Shown: positions 1 to 5,041 of the stretch, one piece after another
How the letters are laid out: every line of letters starts with the position of its first letter
Position numbering within the stretch: the stretch's first letter is position 1
NCBI GenBank assembly: GCA_964584135.1
Contig: CAZOYN010000058.1
Span: 1-5,041 of the forward strand
Length of the DNA: 5,041 nt
Reading direction: 5' to 3'
Source of the DNA: CAZOYN01 sp964584135
GTDB taxonomy: Bacteria; Patescibacteriota; Saccharimonadia; Saccharimonadales; UBA4665
Made by a program: the position numbers and the translations under genes
Notes under the pieces: generated by a model
What the model saw: only the letters and a program-made list of their open reading frames with translations
The model's database searches: none
What the model was told of the DNA's origin: nothing

Positions 1-656
1 AGCTGGGCCTGCTGGGCTACATCCTGCAAGCCGGCCTCATCAACATTGAACACATAGATAATCGGCTTCATAGTGAGCAGCTGTAAATCGGCCAGCAACT
101 CGGCGTCCAGCTCGGGATGATTCCAGAGGGGATCGTCGTTGTTTAAGATTGTGTTCACTTGCTGGTAGACTGCTAAAACGGGTTGTAATTTAGGGTTGCC
201 GCGGGCTTCTTTTTCGAACTTTGGCAGGCGGCGGGAGATGGTTTGCAGGTCGGCTAGGACCAGTTCGGTGTTGATGACGTCAATGTCTTTGCGTGGGTCG
301 TGAGCTTCGTCTACATGGGTAACGTTCGGGTCGTCAAAGGCCCGCACCACGTGCACGATGGCAGACGTAGTCCGGATGTGGCTCAAAAACTGGTTGCCTA
401 GGCCTTCGCCCTGGCTGGCACCGGCCACCAGGCCAGCAATATCTACAAAGGTTACCGTGGCCGGCTTAACCGGCGCGTTATTATACAGTTCACTGAGTTT
501 TCCCAGCCGCCCATCTGGCACGGGCACGATGCCGGTGTTGGGCTCAATGGTGGCAAACGGATAATTGGCCGCCAAAATATTGCTGGCGGTTAGGGCATTA
601 AACAGGGTAGACTTACCAACATTCGGGAGACCGACGATCGCTATAGATAGACTCAT
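1..656 (-). CDS. ychF: Redox-regulated ATPase YchF (OLA1 family), 3' part outside window
   Basis: This is the N-terminal 218 residues of YchF, a cytosolic Obg-related P-loop NTPase that associates with ribosomes and, unusually for the TRAFAC GTPases, prefers ATP. The sequence shows the Walker A/G1 motif GLPNVGKST at residues 9-17 and the block TIEPNTGIVPVPD near 36-48. The G3 motif DIAG is at 72-75, followed by Leu76 where classical GTPases carry the catalytic Gln, as expected for a HAS-NTPase. GASQGEGLGNQFL follows at 79-91. NVDE at 204-207 is the NxxE form of G4 that explains ATP preference. Residues about 128-195 correspond to the family's helical/coiled-coil insertion. The family is usually about 350-365 residues, so the rest of the G domain and the TGS domain are beyond the window edge. 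The ATG at 654-656 is chosen because MSLSIAIVGLPNVGKS matches the normal family N-terminus. No Shine-Dalgarno is visible. It is divergent from the HTH gene, and its identity is very secure. Confidence 0.97.
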   Translation of the reverse strand, partial: MSLSIAIVGLPNVGKSTLFNALTASNILAANYPFATIEPNTGIVPVPDGRLGKLSELYNNAPVKPATVTFVDIAGLVAGASQGEGLGNQFLSHIRTTSAIVHVVRAFDDPNVTHVDEAHDPRKDIDVINTELVLADLQTISRRLPKFEKEARGNPKLQPVLAVYQQVNTILNNDDPLWNHPELDAELLADLQLLTMKPIIYVFNVDEAGLQDVAQQAQ

Positions 657-662
657 TATTGT

Positions 663-671
663 AGTTTAACA
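663..671 (-). promoter_or_regulatory. Possible extended -10 promoter for ychF
   Basis: On the minus strand the sequence reads TGT-TAAACT, an extended -10 pattern (TGn followed by a 4/6 match to TATAAT). It ends 6 bases before the ychF ATG. Transcription would start at or beside the A of the ATG, giving a leaderless message, which fits the absence of a ribosome binding site. No convincing -35 box is seen. A competing reading is TACAAT at 663-658, but it is too close to the start codon. Confidence 0.3.
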
Positions 672-754
672 GATTGAGATTAGTAAGCAGCCAGTCTCTG
701 GTCAGGTCAATAGGTGAATCCAGCACCAGACCACTGTGTATTTTATGTCTTATT

Positions 755-770
755 TGTACTAAATAGTACA
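755..770. promoter_or_regulatory. Candidate operator, perfect 7-2-7 palindrome
   Basis: TGTACTA-AA-TAGTACA is a perfect dyad of a size typical for a dimeric XRE/HigA-type repressor. It lies where the -35 region of the HTH gene promoter would be, so binding there would block RNA polymerase. This predicts negative autoregulation. The half-site core TGTAC reappears over the promoter of the downstream efflux gene. Binding by the neighbouring regulator is inferred from position only. Confidence 0.5.
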
Positions 771-790
771 TGTATATTATATAATACACA
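771..790. promoter_or_regulatory. Second imperfect palindrome overlapping the -10 box
   Basis: TGTATATTAT (771-780) and ATAATACACA (781-790) form a spacer-less dyad with 9 of 10 positions symmetrical; only 774/787 breaks it. It directly abuts the 755-770 palindrome, with centres 18 bp apart, and contains the perfect -10 hexamer TATAAT at 780-785. It may be a second operator site or an alternative pairing of the larger 60-bp element. Because it is AT-rich, part of its symmetry could reflect base composition. Confidence 0.4.
780..785 (+). promoter_or_regulatory. Consensus -10 box of the HTH gene
   Basis: TATAAT matches the sigma-70 -10 consensus at all six positions. It ends 7 bases before the ATG at 793, so transcription should begin at or next to the start codon, a leaderless arrangement consistent with the lack of a Shine-Dalgarno sequence. 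No good -35 is present at 16-18 bp; TTGTAC at 754-759 is 20 bp away. Weak -35 contact would make the promoter sensitive to repressor bound in the palindromes. Confidence 0.5.
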
Positions 791-792
791 GT

Positions 793-1137
793 ATGATCGC
801 AGATGATATAGATGACCCGCGTTGGCAAAGAATTTGGCGCAATTTAGAAGTGGGGGTTGGCCGACAGGCGCTCATCAGAATTGCCAGTAATTTGCCCGAG
901 GGGCAGGGCCGAGCGATTAATAAGCAGTCTGATGATGTCAAAGCCCAACAGGTGTTATTCGTGTCCCAGCTTATAACGGCACGTAAAAGACAACGCATGA
1001 CTCAAGCCCAGCTTGCAAAACGGGTTGGTACCACACAGACGACAATCGCTCGAATTGAACGTGGACAGACCAGTCCAACAATCGGCATGATTTTTAGGAT
1101 CGTTGTGGCCCTCGGCCTGCGTTGGAATCTTAGGTAA
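793..1137 (+). CDS. XRE-family helix-turn-helix protein (HigA-like), orphan
   Basis: This is a 114-residue DNA-binding protein. Residues about 57-110 form an XRE/Cro-CI helix-turn-helix: a first helix (VSQLITARKRQR), the recognition unit TQAQLAKRVGTTQTTIARIE at 70-89, then RGQTSPTIGMIFRIVVALGL. The IERGQxSPT stretch is typical of HigA-type antitoxins and related XRE regulators. Residues 1-55 are a charged extension (DDIDDPRWQRIW...) of unknown function that may mediate dimerisation or ligand or partner binding. ATG 793 is the first start in frame after the stop at 760-762. No toxin gene adjoins it: upstream is the divergent ychF, and downstream after 27 bases is an MFS efflux gene. It probably represses its own promoter through the palindromes at 733-792 and may control the efflux gene. 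Use as an antitoxin is possible but unsupported here. Confidence 0.85.
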   Translation: MIADDIDDPRWQRIWRNLEVGVGRQALIRIASNLPEGQGRAINKQSDDVKAQQVLFVSQLITARKRQRMTQAQLAKRVGTTQTTIARIERGQTSPTIGMIFRIVVALGLRWNLR

Positions 1138-1145
1138 GAATCATA

Positions 1146-1154
1146 TGCTATACT
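1146..1154 (+). promoter_or_regulatory. Extended -10 promoter of the MFS gene
   Basis: TGC-TATACT is an extended -10 element with a 5/6 match to TATAAT. It ends 10 bases before the ATG at 1165, placing the transcription start near 1161 and leaving a leader of only a few bases. No Shine-Dalgarno is present. The nearest -35-like hexamer, TTGGAA at 1122-1127, is 21 bp away, so recognition would depend on the TG extension. The gene could therefore be transcribed independently of the HTH gene despite the short gap. Confidence 0.5.
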
Positions 1155-1163
1155 TTGTACAGC
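1147..1163. promoter_or_regulatory. Imperfect palindrome over the MFS promoter, possible operator
   Basis: GCTATAC-TTT-GTACAGC is a 7-3-7 dyad with one mismatch, covering the -10 box and the predicted start point. It contains the self-complementary TGTACA (1156-1161), and TTTGTAC (1154-1160) is identical to 753-759 in the HTH operator region. This suggests the HTH protein may also repress the efflux gene. The match is short and could be chance. Confidence 0.3.
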
Positions 1164-1164
1164 T

Positions 1165-2628
1165 ATGACGGAGAAAAAGCAGACGAGCCACTGGCTGATT
1201 TTAGTATTACTGGCCCTGGCGCAGTTTATGGTGGTGCTCGACATTTCCATCGTCAACGTGGCCCTGCCGGCCATGCAGCACGCCTTCCATATGTCGCAAA
1301 CCACCCTGCAGTGGGTAATCACGGCCTACACCCTGACGTTTGGCGGCTTTTTATTACTTGGTGGCCGGGCGGCCGACCTCTTTGGCCGACGCCGGATTTT
1401 CCTGGCCGGTATTACGGTATTCACCCTGGCTTCACTTGGGACGGGCTTGTCACAATCCGGCGGTATGTTGATTGTCTTTCGGGCTTTACAGGGGCTGGCG
1501 GGGGCCTTTATGTCTCCGGCGGCGCTGTCCATCATCCTCGTAACCTACCGCGAAGGGCACGAGCGTAACGTGGCCCTCTCGGTCTGGGGAGCCGTGGCCT
1601 CGGGCGGCGCGGCCGTGGGCGTGCTGGCCGGCGGCATTATTACCCAGTACCTGAACTGGCGCTGGAATTTCTTTGTGAACGTGCCGGTGGGCGTCCTGGT
1701 GGTAATCGCCTCGTTGCGCGTGCTCGGCCGGCACGAATCAACCGCCGACCACAATAGCTTGGATTTGCCGGGTGCCATATCTGTTACGGCTGGCTTGATG
1801 GCGCTGGTGTACGCCCTGGTTAAGGCGCCAACCTACGGCTGGACTGACCACCGCACGCTCACCTATTTTGCCATCACCGCGGTGCTATTAGTCTTCTTCG
1901 TTATTAATGAAAGCCGGGTCAAGCACCCCTTAATGCCCCTGGGCATATTTAAGATCCGCAACCTGTCGGGTGCCGATTCGCTGATGATGTTCCAGGCGGC
2001 CGGGCTGTTCTCGGTATTTTTCTTCACTACCTTGTACTTGCAGGAAGTGCTAGGCTACACGCCAATCCACACTGGTTTGAGCTTCCTGATAGTTCCGGTA
2101 TCTGTTGCAGTCACGGCAACTAACGTACCACGGTTGATCAAGCGGTTTGGCTACCGGCCCATTTTAATGGTGGCGCCGCTGGTGGTGTCGGCCGGCCTGT
2201 TTTGGATGTCACACATACCGGTGCACGGCACGTTCTGGGGTAATGTGGCACCCGGCATGATCTTGCTTGGCCTGGGTATGGGCGCGACCTTTGTCAGTGT
2301 TACCATCGCGGCTACCTCGGGCGTGCCGCACCATGAGTCCGGCCTGGCCTCGGGCCTGCTTAATACCTCGCAGCAAATTGGCGGCGCCCTGGGCCTGGCG
2401 GTGTTAAGTGGTATCGCGGCCTCTACGATCACGCGCTATATAACCAACCTTCACCTGCACGCTGCGGCCAGCCATGAGCAGGTCTTGACCGCCACCGTCC
2501 GCGGCTTCCACAACGGCTACCTGATTGCCAGCACCTTTGGTATTGCCGCTTCGCTGATTGCTACAGCGGTGATCCGTGCGGTACCTGTCACGTCCGACCC
2601 CAGCCACCCCGAAGGCACGCTGGCCTAG
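1165..2628 (+). CDS. DHA2-family MFS drug:H+ antiporter (EmrB/QacA-like, 14 TM)
   Basis: This 487-residue inner-membrane efflux pump is expected to expel drugs or other small hydrophobic compounds in exchange for protons. About 14 hydrophobic segments can be placed, roughly at 12-30, 48-67, 78-95, 100-123, 138-159, 166-187, 201-219, 231-248, 271-291, 305-320, 331-349, 361-385, 404-423 and 451-473. Family motifs are intact: D1 (LDISIVNVALP, 25-35, with Asp26 in TM1), motif A (GGRAADLFGRRR, 66-77), motif B (RALQG, 106-110), and the late DHA2 signature SGLASGLLNTSQQIGGALG (392-410). Motif C in TM5 reads GAAVGVLAGG (148-157), with Val in place of the common Pro. The length is normal. ATG 1165 is supported by the short charged N-terminus before TM1 and by the promoter just upstream. 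Its GC content is visibly above that of the flanking genes (47 of 60 bases at 1561-1620, against 27 of 60 at 3061-3120), suggesting horizontal acquisition, perhaps from an actinobacterium. Substrate cannot be told. Confidence 0.93.
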   Translation: MTEKKQTSHWLILVLLALAQFMVVLDISIVNVALPAMQHAFHMSQTTLQWVITAYTLTFGGFLLLGGRAADLFGRRRIFLAGITVFTLASLGTGLSQSGGMLIVFRALQGLAGAFMSPAALSIILVTYREGHERNVALSVWGAVASGGAAVGVLAGGIITQYLNWRWNFFVNVPVGVLVVIASLRVLGRHESTADHNSLDLPGAISVTAGLMALVYALVKAPTYGWTDHRTLTYFAITAVLLVFFVINESRVKHPLMPLGIFKIRNLSGADSLMMFQAAGLFSVFFFTTLYLQEVLGYTPIHTGLSFLIVPVSVAVTATNVPRLIKRFGYRPILMVAPLVVSAGLFWMSHIPVHGTFWGNVAPGMILLGLGMGATFVSVTIAATSGVPHHESGLASGLLNTSQQIGGALGLAVLSGIAASTITRYITNLHLHAAASHEQVLTATVRGFHNGYLIASTFGIAASLIATAVIRAVPVTSDPSHPEGTLA

Positions 2629-2640
2629 CCACCAGACGTA

Positions 2641-2679
2641 AGCTTGAGTAAAGGGTAATACTTCTGTTATTATCAAGCT
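2641..2679. repeat. Inverted repeat flanking the promoter of the anchored-protein gene
   Basis: AGCTTGA (2641-2647) and TCAAGCT (2673-2679) form a perfect 7-bp inverted repeat around a 25-base spacer that contains most of the -35 to -10 interval. AAGCTT also occurs twice, at 2640-2645 and 2681-2686. The arms overlap the -35 box and the last -10 base, so this could be an operator. The spacer is too long and there is no T-run, so it is not a rho-independent terminator for the upstream gene. Confidence 0.3.
2644..2673 (+). promoter_or_regulatory. Sigma-70-type promoter with extended -10
   Basis: The -35 box is TTGAGT (2644-2649, 4/6 match). The -10 box is TATTAT (2668-2673, 5/6), preceded by TG at 2665-2666, with an 18-bp spacer. 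Transcription would start near 2680, giving a leader of about 20 bases. It would drive the anchored-protein gene and the overlapping secreted-protein gene as a unit separate from the efflux gene. Confidence 0.55.
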
Positions 2680-2699
2680 AAAGCTTATAGAGTGTGGAC

Positions 2700-3746
2700 A
2701 TGAGCAACAGCAAACCCGAAAACGTTATACGATCGGCCCCGAAGAATAAAAATATTGTCATCACCGTAGCCGCGGTGGTTGTGTTTGTTGGCTTGATTAT
2801 CTTCTTCTGGCCCACACAAAACAACAAAGACACAGCCTTTATTATTAATGGTACCCGTTATAGCAAACCATTAGTGAGTCGTCTTGCCGCAGTGTCGTTG
2901 TCGGGTGCGTCGGAATCAACAGCGGACTCAGCAAAAAGAGTCTTTGACTATTATAAGGAAGAAGTCGCAGCACAACAGTTGGGTTTAGTCCCAGATGAAA
3001 ATCTTGTCAAACAGGAACTTGCCAATCTCTACCCTCCGGATGCTGTTAGCCCGACCTCAGCTTTGCTGACATCAGAAATAGCTAAAAGTGAAGCGGCCGG
3101 TTATTATAAACCCGACCTACCCAAGTCGCCAACCAACGATCCTTACACTAATCTTTGGCTACACATGTTGGCCTACCATAATGCATTAAAGGATTCCTAT
3201 GTTGCTCTTTCGCAAGGTATCTACCACGGCTATTCGTTTACCTTTGATTTTAGCGGTAAGATTTTGCCCGAGAGGCTTGATCATCCAACACCCGGTTACG
3301 GTGATAAGCAGTTAATCGCCAAAGACCAGGCTTATGCTTTGCAGCAGGCGAATTACTACCACGGACAGATTGCGAATAAGCAAATAACAGCGGATCAATT
3401 ACTTGCGAAAATGAAGCAAGACTACAGGCTAGGTCTCAAAGACGAGAGTATTAGCTTCAGCACCTTTGACAGCCGCAAAATAGACAACAGTGTTGACCCT
3501 TACTTACAAGGCCAGGTCTACTTTAAAGATATTGCGAACTATATTATGACGCAATCCCAGCCGGGTCTGAGTGCGGTTAAAACGGCCACAGTGCCGACTG
3601 CAAAATTGTCGACATCAGCCAATGACTACGTACCAGGCGTATATTATTTTGTAGACCTCACGAAAGCGCGCAAAGGCTACCCTAACCCAGAGCAAGCCAT
3701 AAGCGATAAAATAAATCACACGAAGGCAACTTATTATGGTATATAA
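2700..3746 (+). CDS. Membrane-anchored extracytoplasmic protein with SurA-N-like region
   Basis: This 348-residue protein has a short basic cytoplasmic tail, then one hydrophobic anchor at about 18-38 (IVITVAAVVVFVGLIIFFW) followed by a soluble outer part. There is no signal-peptidase motif after the anchor, so it should stay in the membrane. Residues about 45-110 begin IINGTRYSKPLVSRL and continue to FDYYKEEVAAQQLGLVPDENLVKQELANL. This resembles the substrate-binding N-domain of SurA/PrsA-type periplasmic chaperones (VNG...E.A...G...s.e.v..el). The C-terminal half shows no parvulin prolyl-isomerase motif I can recognise, so a chaperone-only or divergent member is likely. The region at about 120-210 is rich in Tyr, Pro and His. 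An in-frame GTG at 2694 would add two residues; the ATG is preferred, although only a weak GAG (2690-2692) precedes it. The gene overlaps the next one by 11 bases, pointing to a shared job in secretion or surface display. The SurA assignment is by pattern only. Confidence 0.8.
   Translation: MSNSKPENVIRSAPKNKNIVITVAAVVVFVGLIIFFWPTQNNKDTAFIINGTRYSKPLVSRLAAVSLSGASESTADSAKRVFDYYKEEVAAQQLGLVPDENLVKQELANLYPPDAVSPTSALLTSEIAKSEAAGYYKPDLPKSPTNDPYTNLWLHMLAYHNALKDSYVALSQGIYHGYSFTFDFSGKILPERLDHPTPGYGDKQLIAKDQAYALQQANYYHGQIANKQITADQLLAKMKQDYRLGLKDESISFSTFDSRKIDNSVDPYLQGQVYFKDIANYIMTQSQPGLSAVKTATVPTAKLSTSANDYVPGVYYFVDLTKARKGYPNPEQAISDKINHTKATYYGI
3723..3726 (+). promoter_or_regulatory. Ribosome binding site supporting the secreted-protein start
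   Basis: AAGG, within CGAAGG, lies inside the end of the preceding coding region, 9 bases before the ATG at 3736. It matches part of the anti-Shine-Dalgarno complement (TAAGGAGG) at a usable distance and supports this start. It is also the clearest Shine-Dalgarno-like site among the starts in the window, fitting a gene that is internal to an operon. Confidence 0.5.
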
Positions 3747-5041
3747 ACGACGCCTCCTGGTATCTTTGGCTGGCTTCTTGATGCTGCTTGTAACAGTTCT
3801 GGGGCATGGCAGCGCAGCAGCAGCGGACTGCACGGTTAACACTGGGTCACACTTAGATTATGCTGGTCTGGTTGTCCAAACTCGGTATCTGTCGGACTCG
3901 GGAACGTGGGTAGGGGCCACGGGTAACGCCATGGATGTAACCGTCGCGACCAACTCGCCCAGTTCGACTGCGGGTGGTAATGTGGTGGATGCAACTACGG
4001 CCCAGATCAAGCTAAACACTAATACGGTTACACAGCGTGATTGGTCCCAGAGTTTCCGGGCAATTACGAACAACAACACTGGGGTAAATTGTCCGATGTC
4101 TACGCACACCGGTGTGGTACTTCGTGGTGATGGTGGGGCAGGCTCACCATCGGCAACGCAGCCATCACTCGTTGACTGGAACCTTGACTGCGATATGGTT
4201 ATACACCCCTGGTACGCCCAGAGTTTTACGGTTAAAATTGCTGGTACGCCCGCCGGGGCACGTTCGCTTGGTGTTTGGCGATTTACAGTTAACAGTACCA
4301 ACGACGACTCTAACGGTACTGCGTCAACCCAAGTTGCACCCGAGAACGGTTACGGGGTAATAATTACGGCAGATTATTATCCGCCACCGACCCTCACTAG
4401 TACCACGGTTGCATCAACAACTTACGCCAAAGCCGGCAGCAGCGTTAATTTTAAGCACTATGTCAAAAATAATGGCTGGGTGACAGGTAGCTACACCTGG
4501 GTTGTGCAATACCTGTATCCGGGCATGGGCGTATATGCCAACACCTCAAGTAGCGGTAGTGACGGCAATGCCAGACTTGGTGATAGTAATCCCAATCCAT
4601 TTCAGTACAATGTAACGATACCGGCAGGGGCTGTTGATGGGCAGCAATATTGCCAGCGTATTGTGGCCAATGACAATACCTATCGTGACACCAGAAATTA
4701 TATAAGTACCCCTGACTGCGTAATCGTTAGGAACTCGCCGAAGCTTACGGCAACAGCCAGTTGTCAGACTGGCATAAGCGGCAGTGTGAGCGATTATACC
4801 GGAGCCCCAGTAAAGGTCACAGTGAGTTGGGATTCCTCTGGAACTGTGACAACTTTTTTCAAAGGCCAAGGCGCTTACACGATACCGCTTAGTCAAATTA
4901 ATCCCATCAGCCCCAACATGTTCAGCGATGGCAACAACCACACCTTCCACGTTTCAGCCATTAACACTATTGGGACCACCGGGCCGATAGATGCGGTAAT
5001 GGTGGCTTGTTCGGCCTATTCATATAACCCGGTGCCAGCGG
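3736..5041 (+). CDS. Large secreted multi-domain surface protein, N-terminal part
   Basis: This frame stays open from the ATG to the window end (435 residues) with no stop. It begins with a strong Sec signal peptide: basic MVYKRR, hydrophobic core to about residue 22, and a likely signal peptidase I site in GSAAAA-DC near residue 30. The mature part is Thr/Ser/Asn/Gly-rich and poor in Lys, typical of a beta-rich exported protein. Three regions can be seen. Residues 31-212 have Cys32, Cys119 and Cys152. Residues about 218-332 read like a CARDB/DUF11-type Ig-like domain (AGSSVNFKHYVKNNG at 233-247, then CQRIVA with Cys307 and PDCVIV with Cys328). Residues about 336-427 run from Cys343 to Cys425, with DGNNHTFHVSAIN at 398-410, another beta-sandwich candidate. 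Thr-rich TLTSTTVASTT joins the first two. The 11-base overlap with the anchored SurA-like gene suggests coupled translation and a partner relation. Adhesin, fibre or S-layer-like roles are all possible; none is proven. Confidence 0.85.
   Translation, partial: MVYKRRLLVSLAGFLMLLVTVLGHGSAAAADCTVNTGSHLDYAGLVVQTRYLSDSGTWVGATGNAMDVTVATNSPSSTAGGNVVDATTAQIKLNTNTVTQRDWSQSFRAITNNNTGVNCPMSTHTGVVLRGDGGAGSPSATQPSLVDWNLDCDMVIHPWYAQSFTVKIAGTPAGARSLGVWRFTVNSTNDDSNGTASTQVAPENGYGVIITADYYPPPTLTSTTVASTTYAKAGSSVNFKHYVKNNGWVTGSYTWVVQYLYPGMGVYANTSSSGSDGNARLGDSNPNPFQYNVTIPAGAVDGQQYCQRIVANDNTYRDTRNYISTPDCVIVRNSPKLTATASCQTGISGSVSDYTGAPVKVTVSWDSSGTVTTFFKGQGAYTIPLSQINPISPNMFSDGNNHTFHVSAINTIGTTGPIDAVMVACSAYSYNPVPA

Larger units (their letters stand above)
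733..792. repeat. 60-bp hyphenated palindrome abutting the HTH start codon
   Basis: The outer arms are a perfect 10-bp inverted repeat: ACTGTGTATT at 733-742 and AATACACAGT at 783-792. The inner arms are a perfect 7-bp inverted repeat: TGTACTA at 755-761 and TAGTACA at 764-770, separated by AA. Both pairs share the same centre (762.5), so this is one nested symmetrical element rather than two chance repeats. Between them, 744-746 with 779-781 and 751-752 with 773-774 also pair, giving 22 of 29 possible pairs. It fills the end of the divergent region and stops exactly before the ATG at 793. The most likely role is an operator for the adjacent HTH protein; a cruciform or RNA hairpin is the alternative. 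Confidence 0.75.

Noticed and set aside
697..730. TCTGGT/ACCAGA inverted repeat (697-702 and 725-730) between ychF and the HTH gene
   Set aside because: Only 6 bp with a 22-base loop, and there is no gene end nearby to terminate; likely chance.
733..792. The 60-bp palindrome as a miniature transposable element
   Set aside because: No target-site duplication flanks it, there is no second copy in the window, and its exact fit to the start codon and -10 box favours a regulatory role; copies elsewhere in the genome could not be searched.
613..828. 71-residue minus-strand open frame spanning the ychF start and the intergenic palindrome
   Set aside because: It overlaps ychF in another frame and the start of the HTH gene, has no ribosome binding site, and its protein shows no domain-like pattern.
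1155..1568. 137-residue plus-strand frame inside the efflux gene
   Set aside because: It is an out-of-frame reading of a strongly supported MFS gene whose motifs are all in the other frame; the Gly/His/Arg-rich product is typical of a GC-rich shadow.
2151..2676. Minus-strand frames of 90-93 residues opposite the end of the efflux gene
   Set aside because: They are antisense to the conserved DHA2 C-terminal signature, have no start signals and give low-complexity products.
2629..2699. Rho-independent terminator after the efflux gene
   Set aside because: The only inverted repeat has 7-bp AT-rich arms, a 25-base loop and no T-run, and it overlaps a good promoter, so an operator is the better reading.
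3858..4301. 147-residue minus-strand open frame opposite the secreted-protein gene
   Set aside because: The plus-strand frame here is continuous with a signal peptide and domain pattern, so this antisense frame is a shadow. The same applies to the minus-strand frame at 4546-4950.

Overview
The window suggests a bacterium of moderate GC content with a standard genetic code. All tryptophans are TGG and the visible stops are TAA, TAG and TAA. A Patescibacteria/CPR organism, for example in Candidatus Saccharibacteria, fits best. The clues are a membrane-anchored SurA-like protein next to a large secreted Cys/Thr/Ser-rich beta-type protein, compact spacing and starts with almost no leader. This placement is inferred from protein style only; no rRNA or marker phylogeny is available here.

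Layout. (1) Positions 1-656, minus strand: the N-terminal 218 residues of the universal P-loop ATPase YchF/OLA1, whose C-terminal part lies outside the window. (2) Positions 657-792: a divergent intergenic region. Its last 60 bp (733-792) form a nested hyphenated palindrome ending on the base before the next start codon and containing a consensus -10 box. (3) Positions 793-1137, plus: a 114-residue XRE-type helix-turn-helix protein, HigA-like but with no toxin partner in view. (4) Positions 1165-2628, plus: a 14-TM DHA2-family (EmrB/QacA-like) drug:proton antiporter, clearly richer in GC than its neighbours. It has its own extended -10 promoter ending 10 bases before its ATG. (5) Positions 2629-2699: a short intergenic region with a good -35/-10 promoter flanked by an inverted repeat. 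(6) Positions 2700-3746, plus: a protein with one N-terminal membrane anchor and an extracytoplasmic SurA-N-like region. (7) Positions 3736-5041, plus: the first 435 residues of a secreted multi-domain protein with a clear Sec signal peptide. Its start codon lies inside the preceding gene, so the two look translationally coupled; it runs off the window.

Two functional units stand out. The XRE regulator and efflux pump form a candidate regulator-transporter pair: the regulator's promoter is built of palindromes carrying TGTAC half-sites, and a TGTACA-containing imperfect palindrome sits over the pump's promoter. The anchored SurA-like protein and the overlapping secreted protein form a candidate export/folding pair, in which the first may chaperone or retain the second at the cell surface. 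Both links are inferences from arrangement. No tRNA, rRNA, insertion sequence, CRISPR array or strong rho-independent terminator was seen.
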